Below, in pieces: positions 1-11,879 of a stretch of 64,000 nucleotides of DNA. The notes under the pieces were generated by a model that saw nothing but the letters and a program-made list of their open reading frames with translations, had not been told where the DNA came from and made no database searches. The stretch spans positions 17,723,616 through 17,787,615 of the forward strand of contig NC_066856.1 of NCBI RefSeq assembly GCF_001640805.2, given 5' to 3'. Numbering within the stretch: the stretch's first letter is position 1; the number at the start of each line of letters is the position of its first letter. The translations under genes and the position numbers were made by a program. Source of the DNA: Lates calcarifer (Eukaryota; Chordata; Actinopteri; Centropomidae).

Positions 1-3000
1 GTGTTTTGTAGCATCTAGTCAGAAAGTCCAAGCACTGTTAGTGACCGTAAGCCTGAAAGATGTGTTGCCTTTGATTACACCTCCTCGGTTTGTAAATGGT
101 CATTATAATATTTATCATGCATTGAAATGACAAGCACAGTTCCTTTAAGTGGATTCTGAATTGTCACATTACTGTAATTGTGGGGAAAATATGTCAAATG
201 GCAATTCATGACCATTATGTTCAAATAGAGAGAGCCATGATGCTAGACAGAAATGCTGGAGAATAGCTGCTGAACTCAGTGGAGAGTTTAATAGAGAGTG
301 AGAGGAAGCAGCTTGGCTTGATATACAGCCACACCACTAATGGCAGATTTTTCTTGCAGATAATCACTGCTCAGCAAAGGAAAGGCCTCAGCATTATCTA
401 ATTGTGAGTGCACAGGGTTGTTACATTAACCCCTTTGAGCCCTCTGGGCTTTAATTGCTAATCTGCAATAATGTGGCTGTTGTCAACAGGAGATAGGCAG
501 AAGTTTCTCTACATGACGGCTTGTATTAAATGTGAAATGTTGGCTATAATCGAGATGCTCTCATGGTTCCTTTTGTGTCTCAAGTGAGAGAATGATGATT
601 TGTGACTTTTTTTAAGTTCCTCTTAAACTGCAGAGGAAAAGGGTCATAAAAGTAATGATGATGGTGTTTGTCTCTGTTTGTTGTTAATTGCATTAAATCT
701 TGTTAGTTACGCAGCAGTACTTTTTACTCAGAAGAACCACCTCATAATAAACTTGAACTGGTTATGAGTGGTGTAAAACCTTTTTTTTTTTTTAATTATA
801 TTTTAAATGACTTTGTCTTTATTTACAGCACAGCTCCAGTGTGTTTTTAATGCCACCACTGCAATATTTCAAAAGTAAATTTGTTTCACTCCAAGTATCG
901 GTTTCATTTTTCACAGAGGAATCTTAGTTTTCCAGAGACTCTTGAGACATTGTGACTCTATGTGAATAATGAAATAACCACTTTTCATAACAATTGCAGT
1001 TCAGTTGCCCTTGAGCAAAGCCCCGGAGCAGTTGCTCCTACATTAATGCCAGCAGTAGGGACCAGTAGTAGTGCTAAAGACCATGTTGAATCATTGCCTT
1101 ATTTGCACCTCAGGGAGCAAAGAGGATAATTAGGTAAGTAGTATAAGTAGCAGCTTCCAGTTGTAACTGTGGATCTCCTAACCTTCCCCTCATGTTTAGT
1201 GTCTGCCACCTTAACTTACTTGACCAAGAAGCTGTTATGAAAAGAATACAACAATTCTGGCATAAATATTAGTATTGTGTGTGTGAAATCAATATGAATA
1301 TATTACCAGACTTGTTTTCCATAGTTTTAGTTTCTGTTCTCAAATTAGGTCGCATGCATTAAGTGGTATAAAAGCCTGAGTCTAAATTCATTTTCTTTAT
1401 TTTGTAGTCATACCATACTGCACCAAAACAAGTGGAAATGCGGACTAAGCATATTTTCTATGAGTGTCGCAGAGGAAAAGAAATAGACCAGACAGTGTGT
1501 AAAGATGGATAATGTTTTATAGCATTTCCCTCTCTATAGAATTATATGCATAAGACTAATATTTACCTATCTTTCATTTGATTGCAACATGAGATGAAAT
1601 GCTGTGCACATGGGAAAAGAAACTGTTAGTACTTTAAGATGTATGTTTCAATATATTCATGTAATAACTTAATATTAAATACTTGTGTCAGACATACACT
1701 GGGTCTGTAGTAGAAAGCCCCACCTGCCTCACCCTACACAGGAAGCTTTATGTTAGTTTTGGTTAATCTGATGACAGAAATTTGGTTTGTAAATTAAGTT
1801 TTAAAAGTCGTTAATACATTTGTTCAGACTGTCTAATGCGTCACACAAATGTTATTGAAAGCTTTATTTCTTTTAATTTTCAGATGCAATCTAATGGAAA
1901 CCACAAAAACAGACCTTCAGTAAAGTCATGTTAAATATTACCTATATTAAGGCTATCATATTCATTTTTTTGTTGTGGCTGTGACAGAGATTACGGACAT
2001 TTTTGAATATATAGTGTTTATATTTGGAAATATCTATTTTTAATTTTGTCCAGCATGGATATGTATACTACATTATTGGGTATGGGCTAGTGCTGAGACA
2101 CTGTAAATAATTTGTTGTGAGCACAGATTTGTTTTGTGTTATTATAAGGCTGTATTGTTTATACCGGATTGCTCCTTGTGCAGTGTTGAAATGGATTAGT
2201 ATAATGTAGAATTAGACAACTAACAATGTGGTATGGTGATAAATGTGCCAGAACGTTCTTGTAGTTGACATAGGTTCATTGACTCAGATGAGTATGTTTT
2301 GAAATTTTAAAGAAACAGACAACAGTAAGATATTCACAAGGACAGCAAAATGTTATCATCATGTTCCCAAACATCTGCTGTCACTACTAGCAACCACCGG
2401 CACATTCAGGCGTAAGTCACTAATTAATTGACACACTAGTTGATCCATAACACTGGTATTCTCTATTCCATCATCAGTGGTTGTACCCCCTCCTTCCTTC
2501 CTCCTCCAGTGGTTGTCATGCATTTTGTATGTGGTCAGAACTGACAAAATGAATGCATCTTGTTAGTAAAGTGAATTATGTTTTTAATGGCCTGTGCTAA
2601 TTACTGGTGATTTGACTGTTGCAATTACAGCTGGCAGTGATGCATTTAATTTAGTGCTCTTGAAATAGATTTTATTATTGCTGACACGGTCAAGTTGGTA
2701 AAACTGGCACACAATTTCAGCAAGACTTCAGTGTTAGAAGAATTGCACATTTCTGAACAATGTTGTCTCCTTTTGCTAAAATACAGACTTGATGAAACAT
2801 TTTCTATTGATCCAGAGACCTCAAAGTTAAATAGCAGCTAAGAGGGCTTTAAAGCCACAAACAAATAAGGACAGACTCATCGACTCTCACTAATCTCATT
2901 AATCGACTGATAATTTGAATCAACAGTATTTAGGGGACGGCTGTAAGCATGTATAAATTATATGTTGATAGAAATAAATCAAATAAAATATTCAGTTTGA

Positions 3001-5080
3001 ATTAATACATAACTTTACAGATCTCAGGTGCTCTTGATACCAGATTTGTTCATATGTTAAGCTATCAAGAGGTTAAATTTTTCCATCAAGTAGCCATACT
3101 GCAACCATTCCAGTCTGTCAGGAATATTATGTGTGACCTTAAAAAAAGAAACAATGCCTTCAGTATGAGCGGACATTTTTTCCAAAAGTAAAAGGTAAGT
3201 GGTATGTTCTCAATTCATTTATGCAAGAAAAGTAGGGGACAAAACAAATGTCAGTCAAAAAAAGAATATTGAACAGTAACAGCATTGTACACAGACATTT
3301 TAAGGTGAAGTGGCTTACTGCTTCACCAAAAATGTATGATGTAACATGTACTCACATATGCATACATTTTTTGGCGTACAAGTGTGTTTGGATAAATGAC
3401 TGTCAATAATATAATTTAAAAAAAGATTGTATCACTGCCTCCCTCATCTTTCTCTTTTTGCCTCTGTTGCCTCTCTTTATAACCTTGTATATAACTACTT
3501 TTTTCAGCATTGTTTTTAACATACAAACCAACCATAACTACTGAGGACATTTTTGTAATGATGATGAAGAACTTACATTATATTCAATTACGAAAAGGTA
3601 TGGAGGTAAAAAAAATGGCAATGTTCCCTCTTAACTGTCACTGAGAGAAACCTAAGGAATAATAATAGTAATAATTTTGATGAGCCACTATAGCCCCAGT
3701 ACTCTTCAGATCACTGAGTGGAAATCACTCAAGGGTGAATAGATCACTACAATTAGGCACTGATGTATTATAGGACAAGCATTCATTGCACTGAGACTGA
3801 TGGTCCATCAGGATTCCTTTATGTGCCTTGAAAACAAAACTGTTACCTTTTTCTTAGGCCTCTCTAATAGTACTTGATAAATAATTTAAAGACATGTCAC
3901 TGACATTCTACCCTCTAGTCTCTAGGCATTATTTGTTTAGCTTACATCCTGTTACAGCTACAATCATTTTAACACAGAAGCCTTTCCTTTACGATTGTCC
4001 CGACAAAGGTCTGAGGATCTCATCTCCCAAATGCTTTTCATATGGCGTAGAATCAGTCAATTATTTTGAAGCAGTGCCGCAGCCCAGGATTAAGTGACTT
4101 AGGAGTGGAGCAGACAGCAGCCTCCCTCCCCCTGCCTTTAGCCTCAGAGACTTCCACAAACAGCATGGCTTGTCAGGGCTGATTGCAGCAGCACTGGGGC
4201 AGATAAGTCAGTCTTACTATTATCCTATGTAAGCTAGGAGTGCCAAATTACAACTTCAGCCTTAAACCCCACAGAGTTTACTTACGAATGTCTTAAGCCA
4301 CAGCAGAGAATAAAAAAATCCTATACTAAAAACAGAGATGGCCAAGGTTTGAGGTTGGGACAAAAAGGAGTGTGTCTGGTGGGATGTGTGTATATATCTC
4401 AGTCTGGATTCACTTCAGGCTATTGGATCTCTCTGCTGTCTTTTTATTGCTGTCAGCATCTTCCCTGGCTCATAACTATGATGCTCTGACAGTTTTACAA
4501 GGACTGTACTTTAAATTTATTTCTACCACACCACTGATTCTCTCGTCACTTTACTGTCATATGTGTCTGACAGTCTAACATAGAACTGTGGGCACAACTC
4601 CATTAGCATGTATAGATTTTTTTCCCATGCCAGAAGCCATTTGTATCTTAAAACACTGACAAACTGGGACAGTTTTACAACAAGAGCATTATTAGATAAA
4701 GATGGTGAGGCTCAGTTCCAGGAGCACAATGAAAATGGGTAGCTTGCGGCAGTTGCTATCAGAGTTGCTAAATGTGTTTTGTATGTTTCCTTATTTTTCC
4801 TTAACCAAAAGACTGTCCCAGTATTTACATATTCATGTACATGTATCAATGATAAATATATTGTGATATTTTCTTTTGTTGATATTACCCAGCTGAAACA
4901 ACAGTAGTTTTAAACTTACTCTACATTAGTGTTCTTTTCAGTTCTTTTTCCCCGGTTTTGTCTCCCTCACGTTCTTTTGCTCCCTTCATTTACCACCGAT
5001 TCAATTTCTCCCAAGCTCCTTACTATATGATTTATGACTTTGTGCACACCATAAATAACTGGAAAAATAAGGCTTTTTAC
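1..5080 (-). other. cdh12: cdh12 intron 2 (5' part)
   Basis: This is the intron following the first coding exon, read right to left; only its 5' end lies in the window. It begins with the donor GTAAAA at 5080-5075. I looked on the minus strand for the next type II cadherin exon, which should open in phase 0 with the rest of EC1 and carry a DINDN-type calcium-binding motif, and saw nothing matching, so that exon lies beyond base 1. The sequence is AT-rich with no convincing ORF. A homeodomain-motif-rich block at about 330-580 is listed separately. A somewhat GC-richer patch lies at about 4,090-4,250 without recognisable content. Confidence 0.75.
330..580. promoter_or_regulatory. candidate conserved non-coding element
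   Basis: The block packs several homeodomain-type words: CTAATGGC, GATAATCAC, TATCTAATTGTG and TTAATTGCTAAT (451-462), followed by GCAATAATG. Between them lies non-repetitive sequence of balanced composition, unlike the T/A-rich intron around it. This texture is typical of vertebrate developmental enhancers. Conservation cannot be checked here, so the enhancer role is inference. The position inside the cdh12 intron makes that gene a plausible target. Confidence 0.3.
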
Positions 5081-5083
5081 CTT
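5075..5083 (-). other. cdh12: splice donor of first coding exon
   Basis: On the minus strand the exon ends in AAG and is followed by GTAAAAAG, a good match to the vertebrate donor consensus. The break falls after the Lys of QYVGK in phase 0, which is where type II cadherin genes split EC1 between exons. Confidence 0.9.
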
Positions 5084-5326
5084 GCCCACGTACTGCGGGT
5101 CTGACCCCATGTACTCCTCCAGTACAAAGAACTGGTTCCACACCCAGCCCCTTTTGACACGCTGAAATCCAGCTGCCCCATTCCTCATCGAGCCCACCAA
5201 GCTCCTGACGTGCTCCCTCCCCGTCCTGCTCCGTCCCAGTGGCGGTAAAGGTGGACGTAAAGAAGAAACTGAGCCTGCGTCGACTAGAATCCACAGGAAC
5301 AGCAGCAGGCAGTTCCTTGTTAGCAT
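5081..5326 (-). CDS. cdh12: cadherin-12, first coding exon (partial CDS)
   Basis: This exon encodes the N-terminus of a type II classical cadherin, a calcium-dependent homophilic adhesion protein of the plasma membrane. Mammalian cadherin-12 is mainly neuronal. There are 82 codons. Residues 1-22 form a signal peptide with hydrophobic core LLLFLWILV. Residues 23-55 are a short prodomain. RVKR at 56-59 is the furin site. The mature chain starts [13 protein letters not shown] at 60, with Trp2 and Trp4 (residues 61 and 63) that insert into the partner's EC1 in the type II strand swap. The exon ends QYVGK at a phase-0 donor. The start MLTRNC and the EEYxGSxPQYVGK signature fit cadherin-12 better than the close paralogue cadherin-18, which as I recall begins differently. 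The in-frame frame upstream of this Met has no ATG, so 5326 is the start. Base -3 is C, so the Kozak context is weak. Whether this is a teleost a or b duplicate cannot be told. Confidence 0.92.
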
Positions 5327-5492
5327 TGGCGATCTGTTAGGTTTAGGTCCCCAAGTTAAAGTCCAGTGATGAGAGCTGAGCCACACTGAAACAACTTGTG
5401 AAGGTTGTAATGGGGAATGGGTGCCAAGGAGGACTGTAGCAGTTCTCCTGGGTCTGTCAGGATCCCACTCAGAGATTTATGGAGCTCATCAC
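5327..5492 (-). other. cdh12: cdh12 exon 2, 5' untranslated part
   Basis: This is 166 nt of leader between the splice acceptor and the cadherin start codon, making the whole exon 412 nt (5081-5492). The frame is open upstream of the start but contains no ATG in that frame. The only upstream ATG in this exon begins at 5489 and opens a six-codon ORF, listed separately. The left boundary follows from a strong polypyrimidine tract and TTAAG acceptor immediately upstream. Confidence 0.8.
5469..5489 (-). other. short upstream ORF in cdh12 leader
   Basis: The ATG three nucleotides into exon 2 opens a minimal ORF encoding MSSINL and then a TGA stop. It ends well before the main start at 5326 and does not overlap it. 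Such uORFs can lower or condition translation of the main frame. The function is inference; only the ORF itself is seen. Confidence 0.55.
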
Positions 5493-5518
5493 CTTAAGGA
5501 AAAAAAAACAAATACATA
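5493..5518 (-). other. cdh12: splice acceptor of cdh12 exon 2
   Basis: Read on the minus strand, a long T-rich tract (TTTGTTTTTTTTT) runs into CCTTAAG and then the exon GTGATGAG. Tract, AG and distance to the coding start make a textbook 3' splice site, so the leader continues in at least one upstream non-coding exon. Confidence 0.8.
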
Positions 5519-7379
5519 GTTTAAAAGGTTTGCTTTTTTTGGAATCCTGCATTACCTAATTCTGCATAAGCTTGATTACCTATAGTGTTATATTATTCTG
5601 CTCAGAGGTAGTCAAGGACTGTCTCACAGCGTGTGTGCTCATCGGGTATTGGGTGTTGATAGTTTGCTGTTCATAAATGCCAATGATTTTGTGGCTGTTT
5701 CTTGCCCATATACTTTGTCCCTACCTCCCACCTGCTTAGTAACTGCTCAGTGATGATTGTTAGTACATAAAAATAATAATAAATCAATGTTATAATCATT
5801 TGCTTTGTGATAGGTAAACCTCTGCACCAGACAGTTGTCTTGGATGCTGTGTCCAATTGGCTAGATTACTTATCTCTTTAGTGAAAAGTCTGACTTTATT
5901 TTTGCTGTCAGTTTCAGGCTGCTCACTGTGACACAGTTCCTTGATTTCCTGTAATGGGTGAAGGTCATGTGTTATTTAATGACCGTTTAATGGGGGGGTG
6001 TTTATGAGCCTTTATGTTTAGCTTTACAAACCTTGCCTTAGTATTTTAGTTAAACCTCTCAGAAAGCTTCTAAAAACAGAGATAGACCCTTAAAAAAATT
6101 GCTTTTGTTACATCAGTTGTAGTCCACCATCTGAAGACATAGCATGATGCATTGACAGTCCATATATCAAAATGACACGTGCTGTATGAAATGTCAGTGC
6201 AAAGCACCATGCTCACAATGATTTCTTTAAGATACTTTGCTTTTTCTCAGACATCACTCCAGTGAGGAGCACAACAGTTCTGACAACCACGGCCACAGGA
6301 GATTGTTCCGCTTGCTGCAGCATGTCATTTGACAGACTGCTTTCTTTGAAAGAGGGAACTCATACAGAAGATTACCAATATGTAATCCAGCTCACAGACA
6401 TGCAATTGAATATTTAATTTGTTCTTTTTTCCAATATGTTTTATTTATGTCTTCACATAGTTCAGTGGAAATACCAATGAGTTGTAAGAATGGGGAGGAT
6501 GCAGCATGTCACAGCATTGCCTTATATATGAGAAAAAAATCTGAATGGATATTTATCAATACATACTTCTGACAACACAAGTAGATTTGATATCTCTGTT
6601 TTAAAGCAGACTATTTGTGATATCAGAACCAACCAAAGGACGTGCAGGTACTGAACAATCTGTCATATCAATTATTTGTGTGAGAGCATTCATAAAAACT
6701 ATTTAAAAAAACCTAGAGATTATGAGGAACAGGATTTTAGCACTTTTTTTTTCATTAGGAGGGCTAAAATGTGATTTTGGCATTTAGTGTTCACTATGCA
6801 GGTGATTGATGAAAGAAAAAGGAAATATTACGGAACCAACCTACTTTATTAGCTTCATTCATTATTGAGCAAGCAGCTATTGTACTGTTGCTGTTCACAC
6901 CTTGTTTGCAATCCTGGCTACCATATCAACACTCAAGCAATTCAGCTCTGGCCTTGTTACGAGACACTTAATTGCACTGAAAACAAGAAAGGGGAACCAC
7001 AAATGGTTGGAATGAAGAATGGAGCTAATGGTTTCCACACCTGTTTTATTGTTCCTCTCTCCCTCCTAATGCACTTATAAGCTGTACAGTAATGGAAGAC
7101 AGCGTGCCTCTAATTTCATAACTGGAGCCCTCATTGACATCATTGTCTTTGATTAATTATACAGACTTGGAACATTGGCTTCAGAGGGAGACTACTTCAA
7201 CAAGGTTATGCCATGCACCCAGATCCATTTATTCTTTCTGTCACCACAGTATCTTAAAAGTCAAAACTGATCTGCAAAGTTCTCTGTGCAAAATTGGCAG
7301 GAACTATCTGGACACGGGTCAGACATGCTTCTCCTGCAGGTCACTCCTCATTTAGCACTGACATAATAGAAAATGACTG

Positions 7380-7510
7380 TTCCCATAATTCCTGCAAAAT
7401 CACGCCTCTGCCACTGTACAGCTCTGGGAGGGCCTGATGCATATTTTATGAGATAAGTTCATTAGCATGTGTCGGGCTTCGGTTGTGAGCCCTGACCCGT
7501 GTGTCTACTT
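7380..7510. promoter_or_regulatory. candidate conserved non-coding element
   Basis: The block contains GATGCATATTTTATGAGA (a POU-like ATGCATATT at 7437-7445), then GTTCATTAGCATGTG, then an unusually CpG-bearing segment (GTCGGGCTTCGGTTG, CTGACCCGTG). The mix of octamer-like and homeodomain words with balanced composition stands out from the surrounding intron. The enhancer role is inference. Confidence 0.28.
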
Positions 7511-10500
7511 CAGATAACACGACACAGTGGGCTGACAGCGTTCTCACACACCACCTTCAAAAATCAAAGAACATATGGCTCGCCGATCTGCTGGTGCAGA
7601 TTACCACCCACAAGAGACTCCCACAGAAAGTTATTAGTCGACAAGGCTGCCATAAACATGACAAACAAATAAGTAGGCATTGACTTCCAGAATGGAGGGG
7701 AGCAATGAGTCATCTGGATCAAGTTCTTGTTTTGCATACACTTTCATTTCCTGATAGATATGTGGGCAGAGATGTTTTCTTTTTTCCTCTTCTTTAACAA
7801 TTGCAGTGTTTTTCAGTGTGGACTGACACGCCATTCAGAGAAATAATGAAGTCATAGTTGTTTTAATAAGGTTATGGACCTGCTTACTCATGACTCTAAC
7901 AGGAATTTATTAATCATCAAGGAGTTTTCAAGGAAGTTTTTGAAATGTTAAAAATTAGGTGTAATTTTGATTAAATAGCTTAAGGTTTAAATTTGAAAGA
8001 TGATCTAAATGTATTGAGTCATCACTCCCATGTGTCAGTTTATAGGACTGTTTTTCATGCTATACAAAGATACAAATAATGTCTAATGAGGCAGCAATAG
8101 TGTAACCAGTGGAGAGCTATAGTGCCAAAAAATATAGACAATTAAGTATCTTATTGGATAATTTTGTGGAAATTGGCTTAAACATTTAACATATCACTTG
8201 GAGAAGGTGAAGTTAAGTGTATTGTTTTGAGATGATGGACATGAAGATGGGGTGTGTTGAGGTGTCTTGTATGGACACTGATTAGAGGATGGGATGTGCA
8301 TGTTACTGGTCAGGAGCTGCTTCTAAAGAAGTGACCCAGGACCTTATCTGCAGTAGTGGGATTAGTACTTTACAGACTGAATTTTATGACAATAATCTCC
8401 CATGTATTCAAGAATATCTTTTTACTCAAACCCAGCTATAGCTTGTACTTAGTTTATTATATACTTATTTTGTTGCTACAAAAGTGGTAATCTCTTAGTT
8501 CTACGCTGCAGTTTAATAGGAGTAACACTAAAGGTAACACAAACTGGGAATAGTAACCTGTGGGGCAATGATTTGCAAATAGAAAGGTGATTAGTATCTT
8601 CAAGTATTACATCAGCATCTAATTAAGCTAACATAAGTGTTGAATCAATATTGATGAATGCATAAACATTAGATGTTCTAGGCTTACAATCAACAATTAT
8701 CTGCAGTTAAAGGAAAGAAAAACCAACAGACCAAAAGCAAAAGACCTGTACTCTATTTATGTGTCTTTACACATACTGCAGATGCAAAACCAGTATTATA
8801 CTAGTACAGATCATATTATTTTCTGCATCTGATGGTAATAGCATTGGTTGGCTCTTCTCATCACAGATGTGTTGATGTTCAGCACTGTCACCTCAATGAT
8901 CAAAACAGTGACCTCAACTGAACTGCAGCCTGATGAGAAAATATGTGCACTTAGGCTGAGGAGATGAAGGAAAGGAGTGCTAGTCAGTCAGTGAAATCAC
9001 TGTGAAGACATTGTTTTTGTACAGCTGAGGCCAAAGAAGACTGTAATATCACTGAAACCCTTCAGGGGGAGAGTGGGAGGAGAGAACTGTAGGTGGAAGC
9101 AATGTAATGAAAATGGGAGCAACAACACAGCTGGCCAGTCAAGCTAAATTATCAAAGAACACCTCATGCGTAGGTTATAGCACTACCAAAGTAATGAATA
9201 GTGAATAAAATGGCTCTGTTAGTTACTCAGTTACATTTACTCATTTATGATGCAGTTTGGCTTCAGCCATTGTGTTTGCTTGGCATAAAAGCAGGGTACT
9301 TTATCCATGTCTAGGTGTGAAACAAGGACACTTAATGTTAGATGCAAAGCATCACAGTGGAAGTGCTGCTGTGTTGGGAAAAGAAAGATAATGCACTTAA
9401 AACATGTCTTTTTGTTGTTCTATTTTCTTTATGATAATCATTGAATGGCTGCTTCCATGCAAGCCCTGTGCACAAAATGTGGTTCCCTGAACAATGGAAA
9501 CATTAATATGATGTGATGAGTCGTCTTCCCCACTTTTTCTTCCATCCCACGCACATTATGTTTGGGGAAAGCCAAAGGATGCCTTCAACTCACATTATGT
9601 CTGGGCAGTTGTTAAACTTGGAGGTGGATATGAAATGCTGTGGGCACTCCACAATACCATTTGATGAGTTTTTAGCCAGCCAAAGTCACACCTCAGTGTG
9701 TCACTGATGCTGTTCCAGCTACAATATATTAATTGTGTTGCCAACAATTGTAGACCTTGAAAACAGCAGTTTTGTAAATATTTGAGGAAAGTCAGACTGC
9801 ATTAATGATACGTTTTCTACCAACAGCTCAGCACTGTAGGTAGACTACAGTGGATTTGTTTTTATTATATATTGATCAGTTAATATTGATATGTATTTGT
9901 CCACCTCCTCTGTGTGCATCTTAGTTTATGCATTACAGGGGTTCTGACCACCAGCACAGCACTTTAGATTAGCTATCTTTGCTGAAAATTTGATTCAGCC
10001 ATAAATAACCTTGGTGATTTCAAAGAGATAATACCACTATTGAGTTTTTTTGAACCATAGATTTGTCCTGAAGAACACCTCTATCTTTCATTGGGTTCAT
10101 TAGAACACTAAGACAGTAAGCCAAAACACATTCTTTTAATAGAGACAAATGGCAACTTCTCTTGTTGCCAAGGCTATTTCTGTGATAAATGTGCTTTGAT
10201 GCTTACTTTACTAAAGTGCAATGTCGGCAGAACCAAGAAGTCATCAGTGGAAAGAGACTTTGCAGAGGGTTTTGGTTGTGTTGGGAAAGCTGTATTGGAA
10301 GTATAGTTTTTACAGGTTGCCAGTTATTTAAAAAAATAAAATGTCGGATTATAGAAATGTTAGCATTTTGCTTGCATGCCAATGAAAGAGCATGTGAATG
10401 ACCATGTATTTGTATGCACCAGTGAAAGTGACTCTGTTTTGACACCTGAATTGGCAAGATTATGTCACACAGATTCACGAAGCTCCAACTCTAATGCTCT

Positions 10501-11841
10501 CTTGCTTATTAGCAGAGAGCTGTGTATGAAACATTCAGCTGCCCAGCACTGACCTTCACTCTCACCCAGTGAAAATGACAAATGCTGCCATCATATCAGC
10601 AATTTGTGATAAATGTTAATTCTGTCAGTAAATAGAAATTCATTAAACCTGTTTGTTGACCAGTTAGTATGTGCTTTACAAGCTGGAATATGTGATTCAC
10701 CAGAGATCTTATGAGAGTGAAGAAGCTCCACTTTGTACAACCACAAGTCTTTTTGTAGGTTCAGTGACTCCAAGAGTGATGTGTCTTCTCTCTAGCTCAA
10801 CATTTCACATTGGTTTCAGCAGTTGCATTCTCCCACTCAAACTTTAATTTATATCAGATCAATAATTGAGACTAGTCAGCTTAATAGTTTTGAACCATGA
10901 CATACAGTATGGAGATCAAGTAGCAAATTTAGTAGTCTACATTTGTTGCTTCAGTGTGTCTGACATATTTAAACAAGAGTAAATATAAATATTGGCTCAC
11001 ACTTGGAATCAGCAAATACCCAATGTTAGAAGTGAAAAAAAAAAATGATCAGGACATCCTTAATTTCAGCAATGTACACAGTGTATATATTGGAAAGACC
11101 TTGACAAGTGACTGCCAGAAAACACAGTCTGGCAATAAAAGCAAACGAGACAAGGTTAGGTTTGTCACAGCAAGAAATACAACAGATGTCAACTTTTTTC
11201 CCCCTTTATATATGAAATGGCTGTCACTCCATCACTCCTACCTTTTCACTTTGACACCTTCCAGAGACAGTGCTTTGAGCCTGAACCCAAGACGGTTCAA
11301 TGCTTATTATGAATCAACAGAAAACAGGGAGGCAGTGACGAATGTTAACTTTACTTTCATATTAAGATAATAAAATTCTGACTTAATGGGATAGGCAACA
11401 TAGAAAATTCTATTCAAAAAATATATCTAACTACTAGTTTACAGTCATACCAGAGCAACAGTAATATTTCCTGTACAACCATAAATGCTAAAGAATCAAA
11501 ACAACAAATCGTTTTTCCCTTTAGTCTCCTACCTAGTGATAATCCAGTGCTCAGCTATCTTTTGTCTTGTCTCATCATATCTTATCATGACATCTGAGGT
11601 TTTGACAGATACAAATATTCAGAGTCAGGAGACATGCCTGATCTTATTCTGGAGCACTGAAAGACAGGCAGCTACTGAGATAAAAGATAAAGTGAAGCAG
11701 CACTATTGCCCCAAGGCAGCTATGGAGCACCATTGGTCCACAGGCAACTGTTGGCATCCAGGCAGGCAGTTCTCCAGCAGGTAGGATTACAACAAGTTTT
11801 GGACTCTGTGACCTGCTTAAGCAGTTTTATGGTGGCTCTTC

Positions 11842-11879
11842 TCTCAATTAGGAACACTGCTCTCGATTAGGAACACTGA
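11842..11879. repeat. 19-bp tandem duplication
   Basis: Two adjacent copies of a 19-bp unit, TCTCAATTAGGAACACTGC and TCTCGATTAGGAACACTGA, differ at one internal base and at the last base. It looks like a small recent slippage duplication. Each copy holds an ATTAGGAACA word. Confidence 0.85.

Noticed and set aside
4967..5080. Extension of the cadherin frame past QYVGK
   Set aside because: The open frame continues into the intron after a consensus donor; the extra residues are not cadherin-like.
5001..5294. Second minus-strand frame overlapping the cadherin exon
   Set aside because: It is a shadow in another frame of the cdh12 exon and intron; the cadherin frame has clear homology.
5327..5386. 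Extension of the cadherin frame upstream of MLTRNC
   Set aside because: The apparent earlier start is a GTG, not ATG, and the added residues do not look like a signal peptide.
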